DNA of 64,000 nt, taken from the NCBI GenBank assembly GCA_022695795.1, contig MU404057.1, positions 806,001 through 870,000 on the forward strand, written 5' to 3'. A program made the position numbers and the translations under genes. Shown one piece after another: positions 21,267 to 32,980 of the stretch. Within the stretch, counting starts at the first letter, position 1. Each line of letters starts with the position of its first letter. This DNA comes from Biscogniauxia marginata (lineage: Eukaryota > Ascomycota > Sordariomycetes > Xylariales > Xylariaceae). Below the pieces are notes generated by a model that ran no database searches, was not told the origin of the DNA, and saw only the letters and a list, made by a program, of their open reading frames with translations.

Positions 21267-21287
21267 GCATGCATATGCAATGCATGC
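21267..21287. repeat. 8-bp inverted repeat, 5-nt spacer
   Basis: GCATGCAT (21267-21274) and ATGCATGC (21280-21287) are perfect complements around ATGCA, about 100 bases after the carboxylase stop codon. It could form a small hairpin in the 3' untranslated region. Confidence 0.7.
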
Positions 21288-22181
21288 GAAGACACCATGG
21301 TGTACAGGTGGGCCGGTGACCGGGAGGTAGGTAAGGTAAGGTATATATGTAAGGGAGGTAGGATGAGAGGAGGGTGAGCCGGCGTAGCGGAAGATAAGTT
21401 GGGGAGGGAGGGAGACAAGGCTTAGAGACGAATAGCACAATATGAGGCGGGCCAGAATAAAGGGGGGAGGGAAATGTGATAGATCATTTGGAGAAAAACT
21501 GGTTCTCTTGTATAGTTATGTAGTGAAAACCGGCCGGGACTCAAATATAGGGGCAGAGAGAGGTATGATATTGAATGCTATGTAAACTGGAACGCTTCTC
21601 AGTTGGTTATGTTGTTTCGTAAGTATTACTTATTAGAGATGTCCCATCATCTTCGCATACTGGACATAACAGCATATGAGGCCTTTCAATGCTCTGATGG
21701 CCCTTGGCGCTTATAGACTTCGTTCCAAGTCAGCATAACTCGTGTGTCTCTCTCTGCGGATAATTCGATCTTCTGCCTCTCGTCCTCCCCTCTTCCTCGA
21801 CGTCTGTATATATAATCCCTAGTAATTCGACATTTTCATTTAATGTCTCACTTGCTTTTTACGAATTGCAGACAAGGTGAAAAAAAAAAACAATATAGGC
21901 CATAGATCTAACGCCGCTAGGTATTTAGTTTGATAACAGAGCTTCTAGCTACGTCGTATTCAGACTTAGGCTATGTATAATAAATACATATATACCTAGG
22001 TACCTACCTATATATTTAATAACTAGCCCTTCCAATTCCTCCTTCCCCTCATTCTTTCATCAAGTAATTTAAATGTACGTTGACCTCAGGCAGGTGTTTA
22101 CCATCTCCCTTACATAGAGATACCTACCTCTTAGTCAAAAGTCTAACCTGCTGAACGAAGTGGAGTCTCTAGGTGTGGAGA

Positions 22182-22207
22182 GGGGGGAAAGGGGGTGGGT
22201 GAGGGGG
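22182..22207 (+). other. G-quadruplex-like G tract
   Basis: Four G runs of 6, 5, 3 and 5 bases are separated by loops AAA, T and TGA, fitting the G3+N1-7 pattern. It lies about 1 kb beyond the carboxylase gene, in gene-free DNA. Confidence 0.75.
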
Positions 22208-23310
22208 TCGGCTGGTCGGAAAGCTTGAAACAAAGTTAGCTTTTACCAGATCCGGGATAGAAAAGGAGACGGACGAATGGATGGAGGGGAGATCTTGATT
22301 AGATCTCAGATCAAATCGGGGATGACGTATGTACGGGGTTGATCTCAATCTACTTCTTACTTAGTCGTGTAACTCGGTAGGCAGATAGTTGGATTTAGCG
22401 TGTTTGAGAGAATGCTTGGTCGGGGTTTTTCTGGTTTCGTCTAAGATCAATTAGACGTGGCTTAATGTGGGTATACATATTATATTTATTATCACCTTCA
22501 TATATGTACCTAGCTAAGTATGTAGAGTGGAAAGTTAATCAACGTGGGAATGGTTCATGTTTTAGGTTGTCATGAACATTGAATGGATCTCTAGATATAT
22601 TCATCAGGGTTCATGTTTCGAAGGCATGTGCATATACCTACCCCCTCTGCTAGAGGTCAAAACGAAGTTCCATTGCTACATGCAGTTAAAATTAATATTA
22701 CTTTCTTGAACGGCCTTACTATGTAAGATCAATACACCAGATATTGAGACTTATTAGTAATCCCATCATTTTCAGTCTCTTTCTGGTTCCCTGTTTATAA
22801 CTGACCAGGAGGAGGGGGTAGGTTATGTATGTACGTCGCTCAACTTAGTTCCGATGTCATGATATATGCGAGTTCCAAGGTTTCAACTTTAGGTAGTTAA
22901 CGGGCGGTAATGTTATCTTATTGAAACACTTTTATTATAGGTATTGCATTACAGTAACCATGTCTTCAAAGTACGTGTACCCTCTTTGGTCCGTTTAAGA
23001 AAACCCAAGTATTAAGCCCTTACTCACTTCTCGGCCCCCTCCCTTCTCCTCTTTTAGAACTCACATTTAATCTCAGTATGCAGTAAGGTTAGTTCGTTAA
23101 TACCCACCCTGTTAAAGTGAGAACAAGTCTTGAAGATCAGTATGTATGTATAGTGTAACAGACTCTGGGAGAGACGATAAAGTCCCAGGCATACGCTACT
23201 TATTCGCGTGATAGGTCAGCTTTCAGCCAGACCAGATGGGGATTATTGATGGGGGGATGGTTAGTGTGGGGTTGGATGTGCGGGAAGGGCCGCTCATACA
23301 GACACTCTAG

Positions 23311-23329
23311 TCTCTCTCTCTCTCTCTCT
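23311..23329. repeat. (TC)9 microsatellite
   Basis: Nine TC units plus a T, uninterrupted. Confidence 0.9.
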
Positions 23330-26165
23330 TATACTCACATTAATATACGGACCTAAAGTGTGTAAGTGATTACATATGTAAGCCACCGATTCTCATGTAA
23401 CTATATGCAGGTAGGCATATCTGCACTCACACTAACGTGTAAACCTTCCTGCAACCCCTGGGATTCTCTGTACGGTCCTTGTTATACACATCTTGTCAGG
23501 TCATGCATGTCATATTATGTTATATCATGTTACGCAACGTAACGTGGTGATTATGTTTACATTAAGGGGACAGCTCTTACTTGCTTGTATATATGTATAT
23601 GCACGTATTAATATGCATACAAATAAGCGCATACACCAATCTAGCACTGCAGTATCCGTAACGTCCAACCATACTAGGTTATGGGAAATTCGATGTAAGC
23701 TGACGGGAAGTGCATTCGGCCGGAAGTAGAGACGGCAAGACAATACCTATGTACAGAAGAGGAAAGTAAATTAAATTAATTGAGTCGGTGAAGATGTAGG
23801 CGCCCAACGCTGCAGCAGATAATAACAAGGCTTGGGGAAATGCCGTGCGCTTGGGTGTAAGTTGAAGTTGATGATGCCTTCACCGTCGTATAAGCCGTAG
23901 GATCCCGCCCTCTAGCCCCCACCCCCGCCTTCCCCGGGGGAGCCCCTGAGGCTTACCTCCCTAAGGTTACCCATCTTCTGTTAGGTACATACGTCAGGTA
24001 CTTCTTTATATATATTAAGGTACAAGTGAAGACGGTAAATGAGATGGGACAATCCCGTATGCGGCGCAGTTTACTAGTTCCCGGCAGTAGGTTTTTGCTA
24101 GACTAGTGGTACCATACTGGTGAGATCCCGTCTGGCTACTAGTAGCTGAGTGGTGGCGAGCGGGAATGCATTGGTAGGTGAGTGCGGTCGGGCCGTTTCC
24201 TTTTTCTTCTTCTTTTTTTCCCCTTCTCTTCTTGTGTTTTATATGATAGGGAGTACGATAGACACAAGTATCTACCTCTCTATACGTTCTTACACGGGTA
24301 CACTGCCAGACTAGGATAATACGTACCTAAGAGGAAACCCGCGTGGTCCGGCCTCCATCGTATGGTTGAAGTTGCGACAACGGTTCTTTTGTTGCTTGCA
24401 CCCTGTTTTCTGGGCTTGATATCGTGGTCTTCCGCGCGGCTTCTTGCGAAATAAATCCAATCATGCCCGGGAGGGTTTACGACGGGATGGGTTTGGTAGT
24501 GTGAGAAACTATACGTAATACATAATGAGCTAACTGTCCCGAAAGAGCAAAAGAGCAGCGTTTTAAAGTAAATGCAAATCATCGTTAAGATTCGAGGCAC
24601 CTGGCGAATTGACAGGTTTCAGAGAGTTCGATTCCTTGAGCGCCTCTAAACTGGGGAAAGGAGGAGTAAAGGGGGGGGAGGCCGGGGCTTGGCCTTTTTT
24701 TCCTTTTTTTTTTTTCCTTCTCATCGCCCCCTCCCACTCGTCCTTAAAGGCTGTGTACATATTTGCATGGCTCGGTGACGCTTTCGGTTAACGGCAGCGT
24801 GGGGGTATTGGTCCCTGTCGGTCGGGTTCTAGAAGGAAGGGAAATTCTTCCCTGATCATGAACGACCTACACACACTGAATGGAAAACCTGTATGTATTA
24901 TGTTAGAGGGTGTGACGAGATAGAGTGGTAGATGTGGCGCCTCTAGCTAGCCGTAGGCGCGCGGGGGTGGTTTACTATATGCATGTGACAGACGACGAGC
25001 AAACGCCTTTCTCTAATCGCCGTCTCCGTGCCGCCTCGAGGTTGCAGTTTTATCTCTCCTGACGATTATCTCTTACGAGTTGGTCACAGATATTATTTAT
25101 TATTATCATCATCGCCCCCCAGTGTCTTGTGAACCACGACGTCGGTACTAGGCAGATTATCATGACAGGTCAGTCGGGAATGGGCCCGGCCTTGGGAAAT
25201 GTCGGTGACTGGGGAGTCTGAGACACTAAGGCCTTTGAGCTGATCCCGCAGTCCCGTTAGGCTGGGCGGCTCTGGAGGTTATCGTCGAATCAGCCTGGGA
25301 GATCAGAGTTTATCGTCATTGGACGGATACTGTACAATTGTCGATGCTGCCTTTCCCGTTTCTTGCCTGCACGCAACTTTCCATCATTCGGTTTGCTGCG
25401 GCTTCCTCGGCATGCCGCATGCCCTAGATAGTCTTGACATGATCTCCTGACCAAGAGACCTGGCTCTTGACCGGGGCTTGGCTTTTACTCGGGAAGTTCT
25501 GGGCTTGCAGGGGTGATCGAAAAATGATACCGCACTAAAGACTTTCCTCGACGACCTGCCATTGCCAGTATTCCGCTCTTGATAAGAAAACAAGTACAAC
25601 TTTGGGACAAATAGGTTTGGACGGTATTATCTGGGGACCCAAGTCTGCGCAGCTACCACAGACAAGGGATACAGGAAGGAATTCGGCCATAGTCCATGCC
25701 AGATGTTTTCACATCCCATCAAGCCTCCTAAGAGGTGTTAGTTACAAATACATGATGCGCTTGCTCCCGTCAACTTGTTACTGACTTCATTACCCGAAAT
25801 ACGATTAAAGGAAGAAAAAATGAAAGAAAAAGAGGAGCCCATTTGCTGCCCGAAAACATATGTAACGCCATGTGATGCATTAAATGTAAATGCCAGTCCA
25901 TCCCTTTCTCCTGCAAGCGGCGCGGAATTTTCGTCTCGAGGCAACTTTGCATTTCATGCGAATACACCCTTTTCGTGTCTAGACTCATCCGCTCGTGTAT
26001 TGTTAGAAGTAGAGGGAGAAATCAAAATCAAAAATTGACGCCTCAAAGTTTCCTTGTTTTCATGTGTCCGCCGATGACCCTACTCTATGGTGGTCTTTTA
26101 AAGGAGAGAAAGGTCGCATTAAAGCGTAGAAACGTATTCGATGTTAGTTGTACAAATGATAACAT

Positions 26166-27766
26166 TTATCGCCGAGATTTTTTCTCGCTTTGTCGTTCGA
26201 GAAGCAGAGTTAGCTGGCTCTTAGAGCGACCTAATGGTACCGTCGGTGTGTTGCTTGGCTGCGTAGGAGTAAATCTTGAATCAAGCACAGAAGCACCGGA
26301 TGTTCGACGAGCCGGTTGGTCTGGCTCGGGATTGTCCTCCAGATCGCGTATCGCGTTCGTAACTGCTTCGTTCGCCGGGGCGTTCTCGTCGAATTCAATG
26401 ATAGTCCCCTGGGCTGTCGCGTTCGACACCGTCGCTGTACTTGGTGATAATAAGCTGTGTAAGGGAGCGCGACCACGGCCAAGCTCTCGTGAGCCCATAT
26501 CCGATCTAGAACGATTCGCGAGAGACGGGGCTCCGGGACGTGGTCGTTCTTGTGCATCGCTTCGCCTATGTGGATTTCCAATCTGGCCCGCTTTCGGTTG
26601 ATCGGTTTCGCCTAAGGGTAACTTGCCTTTGCTCTGTGCTATGGAAGCGGGCTGTCTCTTGGGCGTGTTCGTGTCTCGCATTGTGGCTGATTTACCCATT
26701 GGTGGATCAACAGGTTGTACTGGTGTAGATGCCCCCGTTGGCGATCGGTTCGCCGGACGTTTTCCGGCTGCCTTGGCACTTAGACGATCACCTCCTTCCT
26801 TTTCTCTTGAAGTTGACCTTTTCCCTTGCTTTTCCGGGACGGTCGGTCCTGCGCCCTGCAGACCGGCGTGCTTTGATCCAGCAGAAGAGTTGCTTTCTTT
26901 AGAGCCAATTTCAGTCCCACCCGTAGAAGATTGTGAACTAGGTCGTCGAGGCATGGCAGGTCTACGTCTTGATGCTGTAGAAGCTACAAAGGCGGCGGGT
27001 TTCTTCTTGGGAATACCGCCCGTCGCCTTCTTCTTTTCGTCCCTAGCCGTCGAGCTACTTGAGCCCTTGGAATCAGTACTATGAGTCACCGCCGTGCTGC
27101 CAGAAGAAGCAATCTCGCTGTCTTTAGAGCCATCATTCTCAGCATCGGATCCCGGAGGTGATGCAAACCGGGCTGTAGGGCGCGGCCCAGACGCTGAAGG
27201 TCCCCTAGGCTTCTTCAGAATAGGATGCGGTACTTTCGATGACAACGGCAATGTAGCTCTCGCCTTTGCTTCTGATTTGGATGCCTCTAGTCCTTCTGCA
27301 GATTCCTCGGGGACAGCTTGAAGCTGGCGAGAATGACCGAGTTGCGATGCCGGAGAAGGCTGCGGGGGCTCGGTCAGCAAAAAAAACCGACGCGTTATCA
27401 CAACACCTACTGGTTCATATCGGTTGGGTGGCCCTAGGAGCTTGATGAAAGGCGGTTCCTCGGAGATATCTCTAAAAAGTTGGGCAATCACTGTCCCGGG
27501 AAGATAGCGGCGGTCACCACCAAGAACGCGTGTCCAGAAATTCTCAAGACGCCTCGCGGTAGGGTCAACTAGCTTTCGTGAAGTCGTGGAGAATACTACG
27601 AAAAACGATTAGTTATATCAACCCAAACAAAGGAAACCTCGTGATTCATGGTACCATGACAAGCCTCGAGTATCTGCTCTATCGGAACAACGTCGTACTT
27701 CGCTATCGTTTCGTAGATTGTGTTCTTGTTAAACACAATGCCCTTGGGCAGGATCATTTCCGCCAT
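26166..27766 (-). CDS. DUF1752 (AreA-N-like) domain protein
   Basis: Two exons, 27655-27766 and 26166-27595, with a 59-nt intron (donor GTACCA, branch CTAAT, acceptor CGTAG); total 513 aa. The N-terminus reads MAEMILPKGIVFNKNTIYET, then AKYDVVPIEQILEA, FSTTSRKLVDPTARRLENFW and PPFIKLLGPPNRYEPVG. This is the conserved block of fungal DUF1752 proteins, some of which are the N-terminal part of GATA factors such as AreA. The remaining 420 residues are low-complexity Ser/Pro/Lys/Ala-rich with no GATA zinc finger, so it is not AreA itself. The donor is weak; a nearby GTCATG in the same phase is the alternative and would change only two residues. Likely a nuclear or regulatory protein, but that is inference. 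Confidence 0.75.
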
Positions 27767-28833
27767 GCTGAAGGGGAATATTTAGGTCGGAACTCGTAGA
27801 CCGAGAAGCCAGCCCTGTCTATGAGCTTCTTATAGTGACCGACTCTGGGGATGTTTGGGCCTGGGTAGCTCCGAGACTCATAGCTAGCAGGCAAAGGTAC
27901 TGAACAAGACCAACAAGCTATGTAGCCTTCGTTAGGAGATGCCGCAAATACTTGTACGAGCAAGCTATTCCATGCCGAACAACCGGGCTGGCTAGGTCAG
28001 TATCGTTCTACAAGGGCAGTCCTGTTCTAGTGAACCGACTAGGCTAGAAGCACGACTCCGTCCTCTAACAGACGGTTACGAGTGTTGGTTGTCAGCAGAC
28101 AGCGGTCAGCGAGCACGCCCTGGCCTCTCTATAGGCAGACACGACGATGGTACAGGAGGGAGTGGCGGGGTTCGACCATCTGCTTGTTTGTAGAGGTGAC
28201 ACATCAACAGCAGCTCGAGAAGCTGAACATGTCGTTTGGCGAGTAACGAGAAAGGAACGGCAGCAAAACCCTGTAGGTAAAAGGGCGGACCAGCAGCAAT
28301 CGTGGGTTCTATTGGTCGCCAGGTGAACAAGAGAAGACGAATGGATGTTGGATGTTGATCCACGCTAGATCCGAGACAATAATATGCGGGCAAAGGAGAG
28401 GAACCAAGCTGGTGACGATGCCGACGGCGATGGCGGGGATGGCGTGAAAGAGAAAAGAGAGAATAAATAAATATAGACTAATATTAAGCAGTCCCCAGCC
28501 TCAGAGACCAGTGCGGTTCACGTAAAGATGGTAAAAGGTAAATAGTAGTGGTGGGTGGTTAGTAAGTTGGGAGGATTCGGCATTAGGGATATGAAGGTCG
28601 GAGTAGACGATAGGTTGCTTTCTTTTCTTTGGGGGGACTTTTTTCGCCTACGGCAGCTGTTATGCAGGTAAATAACAATAGTAATAATAATGATAATAGT
28701 CCGGTATGTAATAACAAATTTCAATTATCAAAGATTAGGTGATGGACGATGGGGTCTTCACAAGCTTGGGAGAGAAAAAATTAGCAGTGTAGGGATGGTG
28801 AGGCACCACTCTTTCGTCTCCTCTCAATTTTGT

Positions 28834-28931
28834 CCCTGGGGCCACTAGACGCCGTGTAGCCAGGGGTTCTCGTACTGCTATTTTAGCACTCTTGGTAGAT
28901 ATAGAGTGCTAATTTTTAGGGTCTACAGTGG
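28834..28931. other. Cluster of inverted repeats, candidate structured RNA or MITE
   Basis: TTAGCACTCT (28883-28892) and AGAGTGCTAA (28903-28912) form a perfect 10-bp stem with a 10-nt loop, followed by TTTT. CCCTGG (28834-28839) pairs with CCAGGG (28860-28865). CCACTAGAC (28842-28850) can pair with GTCTACAGTGG (28921-28931) with a 2-nt bulge. No coding frame explains this structure. Confidence 0.5.
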
Positions 28932-29190
28932 GGAGGGGGGTCCGCTAAACCTCTCAGTGGATCCCGTGTTAGTGGGGACTCGGGCAGCATCTATAGGTTA
29001 TCCTCCCCCCTGGGACCCTGCCTAGACCTTCCCTCCTTCTCGTCTGACGCCTTCAGCTCCGAATCGTTCTTCCTCCATTCCCTTTTCTCCCCCTTCTTCT
29101 CTAACAACTCCATCATTCTAACCTACCCTGGTTAAGACATACGTGTGTATATATGTATTATCTATAACATCATGAATACTCATTCACCAT

Positions 29191-29206
29191 CACGGCCATG
29201 GCCGTG
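29191..29206. repeat. Perfect 16-bp palindrome
   Basis: CACGGCCATGGCCGTG is its own reverse complement. It overlaps an ATG that opens a 66-codon plus-strand ORF (29198-29398). Confidence 0.85.
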
Positions 29207-29398
29207 GCCATCGATCTATACCTAGGTATATCCTGCGGGCAAGCGACTCGGAGGCTCGTTCGTTACTGCTATACGATGCCCTGCCTACCTATCCTGGACT
29301 CGGATCAGCAGGGAGACGTCCATCTAGTGGTGCGCCAGTTTCGCGGAGCCGGGTCGCACGCGCAGAGCTGGTCTGGCTCGGATGGTCTCCGAAGATAA
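29198..29398 (+). CDS. Unassigned 66-codon ORF
   Basis: Starts with an ATG in a good context (GGCCATGGCC) and is GC-rich compared with its flanks. The protein (MAVAIDLYLGISCGQATRRL onward) has no signal peptide, membrane segment or motif I recognise. It may be chance or the first exon of an unseen gene. Confidence 0.15.
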   Translation: MAVAIDLYLGISCGQATRRLVRYCYTMPCLPILDSDQQGDVHLVVRQFRGAGSHAQSWSGSDGLRR

Positions 29399-32300
29399 GG
29401 CCTGCCAATGAGTCGCAAAGTACACCACAGTTGGTCGCAAGTGCAGTCGCTATGCCGTATGTAGGCCTCTCATAGAGACCCTAACCTTGGAGGATCAGCT
29501 GCCCACGTGCTACTCCTGACAAGTCTGAGCATCTTCGACCCGGCATGATTGCCATGCTCTATTCTGGCAGGTCCTCCCATATCCCGGCTCAGGGCTCATG
29601 TTTTGTTTCATACCGGTCCCCCACGTTTTCAGCGGATCCAGCACTGGGATTTCGATATGTTCTAGAATCCTTCGTTTCAAACGGGGTCCCTTTTCTTGGC
29701 TCCCAGCGGCCCGATGGAGAATGTTTCTACCTTTTCTATTGCACGTGGGTTGCATCCTCGATGAGACAATGGCAGGGCGTGCTTGGCAGACATCAAAAGT
29801 TCCCGAGCATGTCTTTATCCTAGCTGGCCATCTTGCTTCATTTCTAGATCAGGTGTCGTCAGAGGTGACAGGGTCCCCGGCGACGGACCGGTACTTAATC
29901 ACAGCCCGACGTCCTTCATATTATCTATGAGTAGGGCGCCGGTAGAGGCCCCCCTATACCCCCGTCGCTTTCTCCGCTAGCTTCGCGAAGAATCGCTTGC
30001 ATCTCTATCGCGCATAAGACGCAGGGTCTCGTCTCTCATAGATAACCCTGCCCGAACTGACTGCCCAACACACCTGGATTCGTAGTGGACGTGAACGTCA
30101 TCTCAACTCTTATATCGACCCTGGGAAACAGGCGCAATGCTAGTGCCTACACATGCCATTTATGATAGATAGTCAATCACACATATCACTGCGAGACAGT
30201 TGCTGATCTCCCTCCACCAAACGGAAAAGTTCCATAAGTCGTCACGGGACAGTTTAGTAAACCAACACGGATATCCAACCAGGGTCGTCTATCTCTCCAG
30301 GCCTGCCTCCAATTGCAATGCGATGCTCTTAATATTCGTTCGCATTGATAATAACCTCGACTGCTTCTCCTCATCTCCTCTGCCTTATGATCTACCCCTT
30401 GCGGGGCCGCATAGGTCGTGTGATCACAACACTTTGCTCAGACGCGGCTATCAGCCATTGGCCAAGACTAGTACAAGACAAGCATTACGGTCCCTAACTC
30501 TCCCGTCTTGACCTACCTAGGGAGGGAACTGGCTGGCGGTATTTTGAGCATGTCAGCCGGAGATTTCTCTAGTTTCGAGTCATGAGTTGCTTGTTGCAGG
30601 TCAGACAGCATTCGGCCTCCCAGACAGAGGGGTCGCATTCGGCTCAACCGACAAGGTTGATTCTCTATTTCTCTGCTTTCCCCGCCCTAGCGATTTTCTG
30701 GACCGATAATGCGCGGCTTATTAAGAGAAGACAAGATAAACGCCGCCGCAACTCTATCCCTTCTGGTATCAATCACGTACCTATGTACGGACCATCACAC
30801 CGGCCTGGTTGCTTGGTGGAGCTTAGCCGTCATCTGATACACGAAGCGCAGTGCCTTGGGCCCGAAGTCATACCCAGGACCACTGAGCTTCCGAGGGACC
30901 GGACGTGGGCTGCCACATGCCGATTAGTAAGGTAGGTTTTGCTTCGTGGTTTTCCTCATACTGAGGTTTCGAACGCGCATTGCTTGAGTGCAGAGTAGAA
31001 GAGCAAAAGGCCAACCCTTCTATAACCGTGTTCCATTAAGCGGTAGACTGCTATGGAATAATCCCGCCCTTCGACGGGCACTGCTTACAAACAACCTATA
31101 TTAAGCTTCCTCTTTAGGAAATTCCCGTCCTGTGGTCTCATTGGTTTCGTGCAGATCAGTTCTAAAAAGCCGCGACTCAACTCGAAAATCGCATACCATA
31201 GAGTCTGTATAACATAACTCCCTTACGATGTAGCAACGTTCATGGGCCGCGTCGCGGAAACGTCTAGATCCGGTTGATTTCCTACCCTTTTTAGGGCCGC
31301 GCCCCCCTCGACCGACTTCCAATTGAGATATCGTCGCGAAGTAATAGAGCTAATTGGCCCCGACTTTGGTGCTCCCGGGCTGAGTTACGTCTGCGGAAAC
31401 GTCGTGACCAGGTCCCTTTCGCCGCCCCAGTTGTTGTCAATTAGTGCCTTTGCACCTGCAGGAACGTACGCAGTATTCTCTATACTTAGGCGACACCTCC
31501 GTAGCCTTCACACCACTTTTCATACATCGGTGTACGGAAGTATAGTCAGAAGCCTTTTCCTTCGTCGCTCTTTCACACTAAAAACTTGTATCCTTCGGCT
31601 GCGCCGCTGCGGCCCGGTCCCTACACCTACACTGCCATACTAGCCCTTACGAATATCTTACTCAAGAAGTGTGACTACGACCTCACCGCCAGCAACGCCT
31701 CAACCTAAGTTTCAGCTACAAGTCGTCATGTAGCGTAGTGCAGATAGCCCCGTGAGCAAAGGATAAGTGGAGAGCTAGGTATAACGTTATCCCCTCCCCC
31801 AGCTGGCATCATGTCGACCTGCGGGCCCGGACGAGGCTGATTATCGCATCGCATTCTCACTCGCAGAGTGCATCGGCCGTTACACAAAGGGAAGTCATAT
31901 GGGATCCGACCTTTGTAGGGTCACACTTCCAGAATTGGGGTATCCTCCTTAACGTATTGTCCACAACTACCTAATCAGCAGAAACGTGCCGGGGGTGGAC
32001 CCCCAAAATTCCCGTCCGACGAGAAAACTCTTCCACTTTCGAAGCCAGTAAAGCTATGCTTATAAGAAGAGTGTTCTAGGAGTTGAATATCTTACTCCTA
32101 ACTAGGCCGAAGCAGGAAACTGATTTGCCTCACCTATCAGCAAGCTAAAAATACGTCCAGCTACAATGACCCTCGATTTCCTATAGGGATGCCTCTTCCT
32201 CGGCCCCCCCTTTTCTGCTTACGTATGTGATGTCCTGGTTGGAACGTTAACTTATTCGTGAACTAGAACTACAGATAGGGGGGAAGACCTGGCGCATTTA

Positions 32301-32980
32301 CGCTGTTTATCATCATGGCCTTAAAAGGGGGCTGGTCAGCATTCAGCGTCATTAATATCTACACTGCTTACCATTAAATTAAGTCTTATTCAGCTGCGGG
32401 TATCACAGATCGTCATCTTCAAGTTCGAAAGGCAGATGGGAGAAGGATCCAAGCAGAGCACAAAACGCCGTGCAAACGAGCAGCCTGATTTTCCCGCCAT
32501 TCCTACCAATATTTACTACGTGTCGGCACGAAGGCTTCCACTTGCGCGGGTCGGTGAAGGGGACAGTGTCTCAGGAGTGAGATGAATCCCCGAGACGTAT
32601 CTCCACGAGACTCCTACTGCTCCAGCATTTCTATTTGTTGTTGGAAAGCATACGACGTAGCAGTGATTATGCACGCCGAAGGCTTAATGACACCACTGGC
32701 TCACACAATCCGAACAGTTCGTCGAACAGGCGGCCTCCTTACTTCATTTCAAGAACAAGGGGTGGAAAAAAATTCTTTGCTAGACGAAGACGAAAATATC
32801 GAAGCCGCTCCTAAGACGTCTGGATTGTAGCAACACGGTGCCTAGTTTAGATATTCATCTTAGCTGATAATGATATCGGCTATCCAAATAGATGATAGGA
32901 TCCCTCTAGCTCGGTATTTGGATACCGTTGTAATACAAGGAATTTTTTTCTCTCCCTTCCTTGATCTTCTTCACCGATCC

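Larger units (their letters stand above)
21167..26165. other. 5-kb gene-free stretch
   Basis: No ORF with a recognisable motif or exon structure was found. The left end is the 3' flank of the carboxylase gene; the right end adjoins the 3' end of the DUF1752 gene. It contains a hairpin at 21267-21287, a G-quadruplex-like tract at 22182-22207, a TC tract at 23311-23329, scattered TACC/TAGG units (for example near 22011) and several homopolymers. Confidence 0.5.
27767..32980. other. 5.2-kb stretch without a convincing gene
   Basis: Lies upstream of the DUF1752 gene and downstream of the beta-galactosidase. Several ORFs of 60-117 codons on both strands (for example 29598-29930 and 30582-30935 plus) lack motifs and exon context. 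It contains the inverted-repeat cluster at 28834-28931 and a palindrome at 29191-29206. GC content is higher in parts (29.3-30.9 kb) than in the right-hand desert, so eroded genes are possible. Confidence 0.4.

Noticed and set aside
26166..27766. Calling the DUF1752 protein AreA
   Set aside because: No GATA zinc finger (CxxC...CxxC) is present anywhere in the reading frame; only the N-terminal block is shared.
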